64,000 nucleotides of DNA. Source: Fervidifonticultor_A sp037443565. Lineage in GTDB: Bacteria; Sysuimicrobiota; Sysuimicrobiia; Sysuimicrobiales; Humicultoraceae. Made by a program: the position numbers and the translations under genes. The notes under the pieces are model-generated. The model saw nothing but the letters and a program-made list of their open reading frames with translations. It made no database searches and was not told the DNA's origin. The stretch's first letter is position 1; each line of letters starts with the position of its first letter. The stretch spans positions 3,416 through 67,415 of the forward strand of contig JBBIOB010000009.1 in assembly GCA_037443565.1 (NCBI GenBank). Direction: 5' to 3'. Positions 52,373-63,924 of this stretch are shown here, one piece after another.

Positions 52373-53646
52373 GCGACGAGATCGAGCAGCACGTCCTTCG
52401 GGTGCTCAAGCAGTACGCGGACCACCTCAATCCCGCCTGGGTCCGCGCGTACAAGTTCCTCGGCGTCGAGACCCTCGAGATCGACGGCGAGGGCGCCACG
52501 ATCCGCGATGCCTACGGCCGCGAGTACCTCGACTTCGCCTGCGGCCCGGCGGTGTTCATCCTCGGTCACCGCCACCCCAAGGTGATCGAGGCCGCGCGCC
52601 GGGAGCTCGACCGCATGCCGCTCTCGGTCCGAATCATGGCCAACGAGCCGATGGGCGAGCTGGCCGAGCTGCTCGCCGAGGTGACCCCCGGCGACCTCCA
52701 GTACGTCTTCTTCTGCAACAGCGGCGCCGAGGCCAACGAGGCCGCGATCAAGCTCGCCCGCATCGCGACCGGGAAGCCAGAGATCATCAGCACGATCGGC
52801 GCCTATCACGGCAAGACGCTCGGCGCCTTGTCGGTGTCGGGCCGCGAGCAGTATCGTGCGCCGTTTGAGCCCCTGATTCAGGGGGTCGTCCACGTCCGCT
52901 ACGGCGACGCCGCGGCGATCGCCGGGGCCGTGACCCCGAGGACCGGCGCCGTGATCCTGGAGCCGATCCAGGGCGAGGGCGGCGTGGTCGTGCCGCCCGA
53001 GGGCTACCTCCGCGAGGTCCGGCAGATCTGCGATGGGGCCGGCGCGGTGCTCATCGTCGACGAGGTCCAGACCGGCATGGGCCGCACCGGAGTGATGTGG
53101 GCATGCGAGCACGACGGCATCACCCCCGACATCCTCACCGCCTCGAAGGGACTCGGCGGAGGCGTGGCGCCGGTCGGCGCGATGGTGGCGCGGCATCACC
53201 TCTGGGAGCCGCTGGAGCGGAGCCCACTCATCCACACCACGACGTTCGGCAACCGCCTGGGATGGGCGGCCGCGATCGCGGCCATCAAGGTGATCCGCGA
53301 CGAGGGCCTGCTGCCCCGGGCGTCGCAGATCGGCGACCGGCTGATGGCCGGATTTCGCCGCGCTGCCGACAGCGCGCCCGAGCTCATTGCCGAGGTCCGC
53401 GGGCGTGGATGCCTGGTCGGGGTCGAGTTTGCCGATGCCGACGTCGCCCTGCTGGTGCTCTCGGGCCTGATGCAGCGGCGGGTGTTGGCGTTCTCGGGCA
53501 TCAACCGGACCAACGTGCTGCGCTTTGCCCCGCCGCTGATTGCCAGCGACGAGCAGGTCGACCGGGCAGTGGCCGCGTTCGGCGAGGCCGTGGCCGAGGC
53601 GCAGGCGCTGCTGGCCGAGGTGGCCTCGGCATCGAAAACCGGGTAG
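52369..53646 (+). CDS. Class III aminotransferase (putrescine/ornithine/GABA type)
   Basis: A 425-aa PLP enzyme that transfers an omega-amino group. The fold-type I signature includes FACGPAVFILGHRHPKV, FFCNSGAEANEAAIKLAR, GAYHGKTLGALSVSG, IQGEGGVVVPPEG, the VDEVQTGMGRTG segment with the PLP Asp, and the Schiff-base Lys in TASKGLGGGVAP. The N-terminal HLNPAWVRAYKFLG resembles putrescine aminotransferase. Substrate among putrescine, ornithine, GABA or similar cannot be fixed. Coupled to the Nudix gene. Confidence 0.9.
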   Translation: MSDEIEQHVLRVLKQYADHLNPAWVRAYKFLGVETLEIDGEGATIRDAYGREYLDFACGPAVFILGHRHPKVIEAARRELDRMPLSVRIMANEPMGELAELLAEVTPGDLQYVFFCNSGAEANEAAIKLARIATGKPEIISTIGAYHGKTLGALSVSGREQYRAPFEPLIQGVVHVRYGDAAAIAGAVTPRTGAVILEPIQGEGGVVVPPEGYLREVRQICDGAGAVLIVDEVQTGMGRTGVMWACEHDGITPDILTASKGLGGGVAPVGAMVARHHLWEPLERSPLIHTTTFGNRLGWAAAIAAIKVIRDEGLLPRASQIGDRLMAGFRRAADSAPELIAEVRGRGCLVGVEFADADVALLVLSGLMQRRVLAFSGINRTNVLRFAPPLIASDEQVDRAVAAFGEAVAEAQALLAEVASASKTG

Positions 53647-53774
53647 ATTCCCTATTCAGGTGTGCTCGGGTCGTATGGTATCGTATGGACACATCGCACC
53701 ATGCATGGGCAGTGAGCCGGAGCCTCTGTCTCAGATCCGGTGACTTCAGATAGCCCAGGGGAGGGAAGCCACCA

Positions 53775-55328
53775 GTGAGAGCAGTTGCAGTCCGTATGCT
53801 CGTGTTCCTTGTCCTGGCCGGGCTCGTGCTCGCGCCGCTTCAAGCGACCTCTGCGCAGCAGCCGCGACGCGGCGGCGCGCTGCGCATCGCCCACATCGGT
53901 GAGCCGCCGACGCTCGATCTCCATGCGACCACGGCGGCGATCACGGGACACATCACCTACCACATCTACGAGGGCCTGTTCGCCCTCACCGCCAAGTACG
54001 AGCCGAGGCCGCTGCTGGTCGAGCGGTGGACGATGAGCCCCGACCGGCGGACGTACACGTTCACCCTGCGCCGTGGCGTGAGGTTCCACTCCGGACGGGA
54101 GATGACGAGCGAAGATGTCAAGGCCTCGCTCGAGCGCTGGGGCCGCATGGCTACGCGCGGCCGAACCCTGTTCGGGAACGTTGAGGCGGTGACGGCGCCC
54201 GATCCGCTAACGGTGGTGTTCCGGCTCAAGGACCCCTACGGCCTGCTGCCGCTGGACCTGGCGCTGTCCGGTAACGGCGCGGTGATCTACCCCAAGGAAG
54301 TGATCGACGAGGCCGGCACCGGGCCGATCCGGCGGTTCATCGGCACTGGTCCCTACAGGTTCGTCGAGCACCTGCCCGACCGGCACATCCGGCTCGACCG
54401 GTTCGACGGCTACGCCTCGCGCACCGAGGAGCCGGACGGCGCGGCCGGCCGCAAGCACGCCTACTTCGACTCGATCTACATCATCCCGGTGCCGGATGCC
54501 GCGGTGCGCATCGCGGGCGTGCGGCGGGGCGAGTACCACTTCGCCGAGACCGTCCCCCCGGACGAGTACGACCGGCTGCGCACAGACCGCAACCTCGTTC
54601 CCTATGTCACCGACACGCCGCTGTGGCTGACCGCGGTCTTCAACAACCGGTCGCCCTTGATGTCCAACAAGAAGATCCGGCAGGCGTTCCAGGTCTCGAT
54701 CGACTACGAGTCCGTGATGCGCGCGGCCTACGGCCACCAGCGCTTCTGGCGGATCGACCCCGGCCTGATGCCGAAGGAGCACTACATGTGGACCGACGCG
54801 GGCAAGGAGTACGTGAACGTGAAGAACCCCGCCCGCGGCCGGCAGCTGCTCCAAGAGGCCGGCTACCGCGGCCAGCCGCTGCGGTGGGTCACCACGATGG
54901 AGTACGTGGCCTACGGGACCGCGTCGCAGGTGGCCAAGCCACAGCTCGAGCAGGCCGGTTTCACCGTCGACCTCCAGATCGTGGACTGGGCGACGCTGGT
55001 CGCCCGGCGTGCGCGGCCTGAGCTGTGGGACGTGTTCAGCACCGCGTTCGGCTTCGTGCCCGATCCCATCTTCATGCTGGTGCTTCAGCCGGCCTGGCCG
55101 GGGTGGTTCGACAACCGCGACATGAACGCGATGATGGCTCTGCTGCGCCGGCACGCCGACCCCAAGGTGCGGCACGACCTCTGGGCGCGCATGCAGCGGC
55201 TCTGGTACGAAGAGGCCGGGTCGATCAAGTTCGGCGACTACTTCCTGCTGCACCTGCACCGCCAGGAGCTGAAGGGCTACGTCAACAACCCGACGCATGT
55301 CTGGTGGAACGCTTGGCTTGAGCGCTGA
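53775..55328 (+). CDS. ABC transporter substrate-binding protein, family 5 (peptide type)
   Basis: A 517-aa exported solute receptor for a dipeptide/nickel-type ABC importer. It begins with a signal peptide (VRMLVFLVLAGLVLAPLQ, cleavage near TSAQQ). The SBP_bac_5 pattern is clear: GALRIAHIGEPPTLDLHAT, YHIYEGLFALTAKYEPRPLL, FTLRRGVRFHSGREMTSEDV, IGTGPYRFVEHLPDRHIRL, and LTAVFNNRSPLMSNKKIRQ. A GGAGGG site precedes the GTG start. Two permease genes follow; no ATP-binding subunits are adjacent. Confidence 0.93.
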   Translation: MRAVAVRMLVFLVLAGLVLAPLQATSAQQPRRGGALRIAHIGEPPTLDLHATTAAITGHITYHIYEGLFALTAKYEPRPLLVERWTMSPDRRTYTFTLRRGVRFHSGREMTSEDVKASLERWGRMATRGRTLFGNVEAVTAPDPLTVVFRLKDPYGLLPLDLALSGNGAVIYPKEVIDEAGTGPIRRFIGTGPYRFVEHLPDRHIRLDRFDGYASRTEEPDGAAGRKHAYFDSIYIIPVPDAAVRIAGVRRGEYHFAETVPPDEYDRLRTDRNLVPYVTDTPLWLTAVFNNRSPLMSNKKIRQAFQVSIDYESVMRAAYGHQRFWRIDPGLMPKEHYMWTDAGKEYVNVKNPARGRQLLQEAGYRGQPLRWVTTMEYVAYGTASQVAKPQLEQAGFTVDLQIVDWATLVARRARPELWDVFSTAFGFVPDPIFMLVLQPAWPGWFDNRDMNAMMALLRRHADPKVRHDLWARMQRLWYEEAGSIKFGDYFLLHLHRQELKGYVNNPTHVWWNAWLER

Positions 55329-55339
55329 TCGGCTGGCCG

Positions 55340-55377
55340 GGCGCGCGCGGGGGGGGGTCACGCCCCCCCTCCGCGCC
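55340..55377 (+). terminator. G/C-run hairpin between the binding protein and permease genes
   Basis: A run of nine G (about 55349-55357), a short TCACG loop and a run of seven C form a hairpin, extended outside by GGCGCG with CGCGCC. It may attenuate transcription so that the binding protein is made in excess over the permeases. Confidence 0.5.
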
Positions 55378-55412
55378 ACGGTCCGGACGCCTCATCCTGC
55401 TCCGGAGTCGGC

Positions 55413-56357
55413 ATGACGGCCTACATCGCCCGCCGCCTGATCGCGCTCCTGCCCGTCCTGCTGATTGTCGCGACGGTCGGGTTCTTCCTCATCTATCTGA
55501 CGCCCGGCGATCCGGCCGCGGTCATGCTCGGCCCGGATGCCACCGACGAGGAGCTGCACAACCTGCGCGAGCTCATGGGGCTCGACCGGCCGCTCCTGGT
55601 CCAGCTCTACCTGTGGTATGCGCGCATGCTGCGCGGCGACCTGGGCTACTCGATCTTCCTGAACCGGCCGGTGCTCCAGGCCATCCACGAGCGGCTGGAG
55701 CCGACCGCGCTCCTCACGCTCCTGTCGCTCGCCGTCGCGGTGGCCATCGGCGTGCCGGCCGGCATCGTGGCCGCGGTGCGCCGCAACACCTGGCTTGACC
55801 AGGCGTCGATGGGCATCGCGCTGTTTGGGGTCTCGGTTCCGAACTTCTGGTTGGGCCTCAACCTGATTCTCCTGTTCTCGGTCTACCTGGGGCTGTTTCC
55901 GGTCGCCGGGTACGTGCCGCTGGATCAGTCAGCGGCTGGCGCGCTGCGATCGCTGGTCTTGCCGGCGGTCACGCTGGGTGTCAGCGCCTCGGCGCTGGTC
56001 GCGCGCATGACCCGGTCGAGCATGCTTGAGGTGCTGGGGCAGGACTTCATCCGCACGGCTCGCGCGAAGGGCAACAAGGAGCGCCGCGTCATCTACCGCC
56101 ACGCGCTGCGCAATGCGATGATCCCCACCATCACGGTCATCGGCCTGGCGCTCGGCGGGCTGATGGCCGGCGCGGTCGTGACCGAGACGGTGTTCGCCCT
56201 GCCGGGCGTCGGCCGCCTGGTCATCTCCTCGGTGTTGCGGCGCGACTACCCGGTGGTGCAGGGCGTCCTCATGTTCATCGCCGCGATCTACGTGCTGGTG
56301 AACCTGCTCATCGACGTCATCTATGTCTATCTCGATCCGCGGGTGAAGTACGCGTGA
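55413..56357 (+). CDS. ABC transporter permease (DppB/OppB type)
   Basis: A 314-aa inner-membrane permease with about six helices. The N-terminus TAYIARRLIALLPVLLIVAT and the motif FLIYLTPGDPAAVMLG are typical of DppB. The EAA loop that contacts the ATPase reads RTARAKGNKERRVIYRHALRN. AGAVVTETVFALPGVGRL follows. It pairs with the next permease to form the channel. Confidence 0.93.
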   Translation: MTAYIARRLIALLPVLLIVATVGFFLIYLTPGDPAAVMLGPDATDEELHNLRELMGLDRPLLVQLYLWYARMLRGDLGYSIFLNRPVLQAIHERLEPTALLTLLSLAVAVAIGVPAGIVAAVRRNTWLDQASMGIALFGVSVPNFWLGLNLILLFSVYLGLFPVAGYVPLDQSAAGALRSLVLPAVTLGVSASALVARMTRSSMLEVLGQDFIRTARAKGNKERRVIYRHALRNAMIPTITVIGLALGGLMAGAVVTETVFALPGVGRLVISSVLRRDYPVVQGVLMFIAAIYVLVNLLIDVIYVYLDPRVKYA

Positions 56358-56364
56358 ACCTGCC

Positions 56365-57260
56365 GTGAGCCAGCCCGCTGCCGCCCTGCCCGCCACCGCG
56401 GCTCTCGCGCGCCCGCCGGAGAGCCTCTGGAGCCTGGTGTTCAAAGGGCTGCGGCGCAGCCGGTCCACGGTCATCGGCGGCCTGATCGTGCTGAGCGTGG
56501 TGTTCGTGGCGGTCTTCGCGGCGGTGCTCTCGCCCCACGATCCCCAGGCCATCAACGTGATCGACCGGCTGCAGGGACCGAACGGTACCTACCCGTTCGG
56601 CACCGACAACCTGGGCCGCGACACCCTCAGCCGGGTGATCTACGGCGCCCGCATCTCGCTGATCGTGGGGACGATGGTGGTCGTCTGCGCGGTGAGCGCG
56701 GGGATCGCGCTCGGCCTGGCCGCGGGCTATGCCGACCGCCTGGACCGCGTGATCATGCGCGTCATGGACGGCCTAATGGCGTTCCCGTCGATCCTGCTGG
56801 CCATCGCGCTGATGGCGGCACTGGGCGCCCGGCTGTCGAACGTGATCATCGCGTTGGCGATCGTGTATACCCCGCGCGTCGCGCGTGTCGTGCGCAGCGT
56901 GACGCTCGTGCTGCGCGAGCTCGACTACGTGCAGGCGGCCCAGGCGCTGGGCGCGCCGACCTCGCGCATCCTCATACGGCACGTGCTTCCTAACGCCCTG
57001 GCGCCGGTCATCGTGCAGGCCACCTTCATCTTTGCCGAGTCGGTGCTGGCCGAGGCGTCGCTGAGCTTCCTGGGCGTCGGGCTGCCGCCGTACATCCCGA
57101 GCTGGGGGACGATCATCACCGTCGGCCGGATGTTCATGCAGACCGCGCCGTGGATCACGATCTTCCCCGGCCTGGCCATCCTGATCACGGTGCTCGGCCT
57201 GAACCTGCTGGGCGACGGCCTGCGCGACCTGTCGGATCCTCGGCTCAGGGGACGGCTCGA

Positions 57261-57264
<4 letters not shown>
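56365..57264 (+). CDS. ABC transporter permease (DppC/OppC type)
   Basis: A 299-aa partner permease starting at GTG 56365, 7 nt after the first. It shows the cytosolic N-terminus, the membrane segment STVIGGLIVLSVVFVAVFAA, DPQAINVIDRLQGPNGTYPFG with TDNLGRDTLSRVIYGARISL, the EAA loop VQAAQALGAPTSRILIRHVL and the end EASLSFLGVGLPPYIPSWG. Its stop overlaps the TTG start of alaS (TTGA), coupling transport to tRNA synthetase expression. Confidence 0.93.
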
Positions 57265-59933
<2,669 letters not shown>

Positions 59934-59952
59934 CCGGCCGCCCCGCCCACGC

Positions 59953-60384
59953 ATGGGACGAGTCCTCGCGATCGACCCTGGAGAGCGGCGGCTCGGCCTG
60001 GCCCTCTCAGATCCCACGGCGACCATCGCCCTGCCGTTCGCGGTGCGCCGGCGCGAGGGGTGGTCTGCCGACCTCGCCTTCCTCCGCACGGTCATCACGC
60101 AGCATGATGTGGAGGTCGTGGTTGTCGGCCGGCCCCTGACCTTGCGCGGAGCCGAGGGGCCGCAGGCCAAGGAGGCGGCGCGCTTTGCCGCGCGGCTGCG
60201 CGGAGCGATCGGCATCCCGGTGCATGAGGTCGACGAGCGGCTCTCGACCGCGGGCGCCGAGCGCGCCCTGCGAGCCCGCGGCGCCGGTGCCGCGGCCCGG
60301 CGCGAGCGCCGCGACGCGGTGGCCGCGGCGCTGATCCTGCAGCCGTACCTCGACCGCCGACCCCGGCCAACGCGCGGTGAGTGA
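59953..60384 (+). CDS. ruvX: Holliday junction resolvase-like protein YqgF (RuvX)
   Basis: A 143-aa RNase H-fold protein with VLAIDPGERRLGLALSDPTA at the start, VVVGRPLTLRGAEGPQA and HEVDERLSTAGAERAL; these carry the acidic active-site residues. It is thought to process the 5' end of pre-16S rRNA. The gene follows alaS, the order found in Firmicutes. Confidence 0.94.
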   Translation: MGRVLAIDPGERRLGLALSDPTATIALPFAVRRREGWSADLAFLRTVITQHDVEVVVVGRPLTLRGAEGPQAKEAARFAARLRGAIGIPVHEVDERLSTAGAERALRARGAGAAARRERRDAVAAALILQPYLDRRPRPTRGE

Positions 60385-60400
60385 CGGTGCCCCCGGGGCG

Positions 60401-60429
60401 TTGCGGGGCTTCAATGAAGGTGTTATGCT
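60401..60429 (+). promoter_or_regulatory. Promoter upstream of the DUF1292 gene
   Basis: TTGCGG (60401-60406), a 17-bp spacer and TATGCT (60424-60429) preceded by TGT, an extended -10. Six nt later (60436) is a GTG. It adds an internal promoter within the alaS-mltG cluster. Confidence 0.55.
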
Positions 60430-60435
60430 CGCGCC

Positions 60436-60510
60436 GTGATGCGGCGGCAGTCGGGCTTTGAGGTGCTCTCGAGCGGCGCGCGGCCGGTGGGAGGTGCTCT
60501 CCGTGGTTGA
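60436..60510 (+). CDS. Possible leaderless 24-codon upstream ORF
   Basis: GTG at 60436 lies 6 nt after the -10 hexamer and begins a 24-codon frame ending at TGA 60508-60510. That stop overlaps the DUF1292 start (GTG 60503) by 8 nt. Short and basic-looking; a role in translational coupling or attenuation is possible, but it may not be made. Confidence 0.35.
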   Translation: MMRRQSGFEVLSSGARPVGGALRG

Positions 60511-60850
60511 CGAAATGGACGTCATCACGCTGCAGGATGAAGACGGCCTCGAGCACCGGTTCAACATCGTCGACATCGTCGAGGTCGAGCGGCGACGATA
60601 CGCCGTCCTGCTCCCTGAAGACGAAGAAGACGCGGCAGCGGTCATCTTCCGTATGGAGAGCGATGACCATCTGGTGCCGATCGAGGACGACGAGGAGCTC
60701 ACCCGCGTGATGGCGGCCCTTGAGGAGACGTCTGGATACGGCGAGATCGTCCTCGAGGGGGACGACGAGGGCGCCGAGGACCTGGGACTGCTCGAGGAGA
60801 CGGACGACGACTACGACGATGACGACGATGCCGACGACGAGGAGGACTAG
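60503..60850 (+). CDS. DUF1292 domain protein
   Basis: A 115-aa acidic protein starting at GTG 60503 with a GGGAGGT site 7 nt upstream (ATG 60515 is possible). Core: DVITLQDEDGLEHRFNIVDI, VEVERRRYAVLLPEDEEDAA, AVIFRMESDDHLVPIEDDEE, the typical DUF1292 beta region. A C-terminal tail of about 40 residues is almost entirely Asp and Glu. Function unknown; the gene is conserved in the Firmicutes ruvX-mltG cluster (YrzB in Bacillus). Confidence 0.9.
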   Translation: MVDEMDVITLQDEDGLEHRFNIVDIVEVERRRYAVLLPEDEEDAAAVIFRMESDDHLVPIEDDEELTRVMAALEETSGYGEIVLEGDDEGAEDLGLLEETDDDYDDDDDADDEED

Positions 60851-60868
60851 GCGGCTGCCGCGGGCATC

Positions 60869-61906
60869 GTGAGCGACGTCGCACCGGTTCAGCACCGGCG
60901 GGTCGTGTGGCCCCTGTGCCTTGCGGCCGCCGGTGTCGTGTTCGTGATGGGACTGGCCGGTGTCATCTGGTGCCTCGTCCGGCCGGTCGTCCCGGCATCG
61001 GGGGCCGCGGAGCCGCGGGCGGTCGTCATCCCCCGAGGGGCCACGGCGCGCGAGGTCGGGCAACGCCTCGCCGACGCCGGCCTGGTTCGCAGCCCCTGGG
61101 CCGTGGTCCTCGTGGCGCGCGCGGTCGGCGTCGCCGGCGGCCTGCGCCACGGCGAGTACGCGCTGCGCCCCACGCAGAGCGCGGTCGAGATCGTCCGCGC
61201 GATTGCGCGGGGCGAGCACGTCCAGCACCGCGTGACGATCCCCGAGGGCTACACCGTCGTCCAGGTGGCCGATGTGCTGGCCGGCGCTGGTCTGGTGGAC
61301 CATCAGCGGTTCCTCGACCTGGCACTGCGCGCCGGCCGGCGCCTTGCCCACCCCACGCTGGCCGATCTGCCCACGAACAGCCTGGAGGGCTATCTCTTTC
61401 CCGACACCTATCAGTTCACGCGCGGACTCGACGAGGAAACGGTGCTGGCCCGCCTGCTCGACACGTTCGACGCCAAGGTGGGGCCGCAGATCCGCCAAGC
61501 GGCTGCGGTGCGCGGGCTCTCTCTGCATGCGCTGATCACGATCGCGTCGATGATCGAGCGCGAAGCCAAGATCCCCGACGAGCGGCCGATCATCGCCGGG
61601 GTCATCTACAACCGGCTGGCGAGGGGCATGCGCCTGGAGATCGACGCCACGGTGCTCTACGCGCTGGGCGAGCACCGCGAGGTGGTCACGTTCCGGGATC
61701 TCGAGGTGGACTCACCCTACAACACCTACCGCCGGACCGGGCTGCCGCCCGGTCCCATCGCCAACCCGGGGCTGGCCGCGATTGAGGCGGCGGCCCGGCC
61801 GGCCGACGTCCCGTACCTGTACTACGTCCTGCGTCCCGACGGGCGCCACCACTTCAGCCGGACGTTCGAGGAGCACCTCAACGCGGTGCGGCGGTACCGG
61901 CGGTGA
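60869..61906 (+). CDS. mltG: Endolytic transglycosylase MltG (YceG-like)
   Basis: A 345-aa membrane-bound glycan strand terminase. GTG start, a short cytosolic N-terminus, one membrane helix (about residues 14-35), then a LysM-like region (PRGATAREVGQRLADAGL) and the YceG domain with the hallmarks SLEGYLFPDTYQFTRG, IASMIEREAKIPDERPI, LEIDATVLYALG and TYRRTGLPPGPIANPG. The catalytic Glu is in the IASMIERE segment. It is believed to set glycan length during elongation. Its stop overlaps the next start (GTGA). Confidence 0.95.
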   Translation: MSDVAPVQHRRVVWPLCLAAAGVVFVMGLAGVIWCLVRPVVPASGAAEPRAVVIPRGATAREVGQRLADAGLVRSPWAVVLVARAVGVAGGLRHGEYALRPTQSAVEIVRAIARGEHVQHRVTIPEGYTVVQVADVLAGAGLVDHQRFLDLALRAGRRLAHPTLADLPTNSLEGYLFPDTYQFTRGLDEETVLARLLDTFDAKVGPQIRQAAAVRGLSLHALITIASMIEREAKIPDERPIIAGVIYNRLARGMRLEIDATVLYALGEHREVVTFRDLEVDSPYNTYRRTGLPPGPIANPGLAAIEAAARPADVPYLYYVLRPDGRHHFSRTFEEHLNAVRRYRR

Positions 61907-62451
61907 GCGCGGCGTCGCCGATCACGCGTCTGCTGCGCGTCTGCGCGCCGCGCTACACGGTGGCCAGCGTCTGCGACCTGTCGCCCGCGGTCCTGCGGCG
62001 CTGGGGCATCGACGCCCTCATGCTCGACCTCGACAACACGCTGGTCGCCTGGGGCGCGGATACGCCGCCGCCGGCGGTCCGCGCCTGGATGGCCGGCCTG
62101 CGGGAAGCGGGGGTGCCCGCGTGCATCGTCTCGAACAACCTGTCGGCGCGGGTGCGCACCGTGGCCGGGGCGCTGGGCCTCCCGGCGGCCGAGGGCCGCT
62201 TCAAGCCCAGCGCCGACAAGCTGCGCCGCGCGCTGCACATCCTCGGCTCGCCGTCCGAACGCACGGCGATGGTGGGTGATCAGGTGTTCACCGACGTGGT
62301 GGCCGGCAACCGCCTCGGCGTGCCCACCGTGCTCACAGCCCCGCTCGCGGCCCATGAGCCCGTACGGATCCGCCTGCTGCGCGGGTTCGAACGCCTGGTC
62401 CTGCGCGTCCTGGCGCGAGGGGGCATCGCCCCCCAGCTGCCAGCGGTCTGA
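61903..62451 (+). CDS. YqeG family HAD-type phosphatase
   Basis: A 182-aa HAD IIIA phosphatase. Motif I is MLDLDNTLVAWG (nucleophile Asp and acid Asp), motif II IVSNN, motif III Lys in GRFKPSADKLRRAL and motif IV MVGDQVFTDVVAGNRLGV. This resembles YqeG, found in Firmicutes near the yqeH-aroE genes. Here it is coupled to mltG (GTGA overlap). Substrate unknown. Confidence 0.9.
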   Translation: MSAASPITRLLRVCAPRYTVASVCDLSPAVLRRWGIDALMLDLDNTLVAWGADTPPPAVRAWMAGLREAGVPACIVSNNLSARVRTVAGALGLPAAEGRFKPSADKLRRALHILGSPSERTAMVGDQVFTDVVAGNRLGVPTVLTAPLAAHEPVRIRLLRGFERLVLRVLARGGIAPQLPAV

Positions 62452-62481
62452 CCTGAGACGGGCGACGTCGCCAGGGCCCGG

Positions 62482-63459
62482 CTAGAAGTCCAGCGCGGTT
62501 GCCGCGGCGGCCGTGGCGTTCCTGCCCGCGCGGGCCCGCGCGAGGGCTTCCTCCGCCCGCTGGAGCAGCGTCAGGTCGTCCTCGCCGTCGTGGGGGAAGC
62601 AGGCCAGGCCGATGCTGACCGTGTGCGTGATGGGATGGGGCTGTTCAGGCAGCACCACCGTCGCCTGCTCGACGGCCGTTCGCAGCCGTTCTGCGACGAT
62701 AAGCGCGCCGTCGGTCGCGGTCTCCGGGAGAATCACGCCGAACCGGCCGCCGCCGAGCGCGGCACGGAAGTCCACCTGCCGCGTCGAGTGGAGGAGTATG
62801 CCCGCAATCTGCGTCGTCACGGCGCGCAGCCTTTCCTCGCCCGCCGCCTCGCGGACCTCATCGTCCTGATCGAGCGCCACGAGCCCGATCGTGAACATGC
62901 GGCCGAAGCGGCGGCTCCGCAGCACCTCCCGGTGCGCGGCGAGGGCGAAGGCGTTGGCGTTGAACATGCCGGTGACGGGGTCCACGAGCACCTGGTGACG
63001 CAGGCGGCCGCGCAGCTCCTCGATCTGCTCCTGCACGGCCAGCGTTCGGCGGTCGCGCTGGCGCTCGTAGCGCCGGATCACCTCGAGGACACCGAGTGAG
63101 AGCAGGCGGTTGAGGAACTCGATCGCGCCGACGTCCAGGGCCGGGGCGGTCGGGTGCTCGGTCAGCGCGTCGAGGACGATCGGCTTGACCCCGAGCAGGA
63201 CGCGCATGACCTCGTCGAGCGGAACCTCCATCGCAAAGGCTTCCTGACTCAACCGGCCCGCAAACTGCACGAACGGATCGGCGCGACCCACAGCACCGGA
63301 CTCGACGAGGGCCTCCAGTCCGGCCAGCAGATGTTGGTTCATCCGTGTCTCGTCCTGCCAGAAAGGGCTGTTGCGCGGTATCCGGGCGGCGTGTTCGGCC
63401 CACCGCGAGGCGAGCGGCCGACCGTACGTACGAATCCGATCCAGGGCCTGGGGTGTCAT
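62482..63459 (-). CDS. GGDEF domain protein with degenerate active site
   Basis: About 325 aa from ATG 63459 (GGAG site; upstream in-frame starts exist). Residues about 1-145 are helical and resemble RsbR-type sensor N-termini; a coiled coil follows (EVIRRYERQRDRRTLAVQEQIEELR) and then a GGDEF domain with DPVTGMFNANAFALAAHREV. The signature loop reads GGGRFG instead of GGDEF, so cyclase activity is unlikely; it may bind nucleotide or act as a scaffold. Divergent from the roadblock gene. Confidence 0.8.
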   Translation of the reverse strand: MTPQALDRIRTYGRPLASRWAEHAARIPRNSPFWQDETRMNQHLLAGLEALVESGAVGRADPFVQFAGRLSQEAFAMEVPLDEVMRVLLGVKPIVLDALTEHPTAPALDVGAIEFLNRLLSLGVLEVIRRYERQRDRRTLAVQEQIEELRGRLRHQVLVDPVTGMFNANAFALAAHREVLRSRRFGRMFTIGLVALDQDDEVREAAGEERLRAVTTQIAGILLHSTRQVDFRAALGGGRFGVILPETATDGALIVAERLRTAVEQATVVLPEQPHPITHTVSIGLACFPHDGEDDLTLLQRAEEALARARAGRNATAAAATALDF

Positions 63460-63564
63460 CAGGGGCATCTCCTGCAGTCTTGCTACGAGGCGATGTGGGG
63501 TATCTCCTTGTGCGGAGGAGCTCCGGTCGTGGCCGCGAAAAGACAAGGCTACGGATTCCTGATC

Positions 63565-63924
63565 ATGAGCGCCAAGCTGAAAGGCATCCTTCAAGAGCTA
63601 GTCGGAGACGACACCCGCGCGGCCGCGCTGTTTGGTCTCGACGGGCAGGTCACAGAGGCGGTGACCAAAGGGGGCGGGCAGGACCTCCATGATGTGACGC
63701 CCGACCTGGCGGCCCTGATCAAGGTCGGCGCCTACTGCGCCCGCAAGCTCGACGGCGGCGACCTCGATCACGTCACGATGACGACGGACCACGTGGCGAT
63801 GCTGGCGGTGTCGATCAACCCGACGCACTACCTGGTCGTCGTGCTCGACGCCGGCGGCAACCTGGCCCGCGCGCGGATGCACATCCGCCGCCGCAAGGCC
63901 GAGATCCTCGAGGAGCTCGCGTGA
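63565..63924 (+). CDS. Roadblock/LC7-like protein
   Basis: A 119-aa small alpha/beta protein (ATG 63565; longer starts lie upstream in frame). Pattern: helix KLKGILQELVGDDTRAAALF, strand GLDGQVTEAV, helix DLAALIKVGAYCARKL, then VTMTTDHVAMLAVSINPTHYLVVVLDAGGNLARAR. This matches roadblock/LC7 folds, which regulate small GTPases such as MglA. No MglA is adjacent. The stop overlaps a following gene (GTGA). Confidence 0.75.
   Translation: MSAKLKGILQELVGDDTRAAALFGLDGQVTEAVTKGGGQDLHDVTPDLAALIKVGAYCARKLDGGDLDHVTMTTDHVAMLAVSINPTHYLVVVLDAGGNLARARMHIRRRKAEILEELA

Noticed and set aside
55340..55377. G-quadruplex at the nine-G run
   Set aside because: One run of G paired with a C-run fits a hairpin better; no further G-tracts are nearby.
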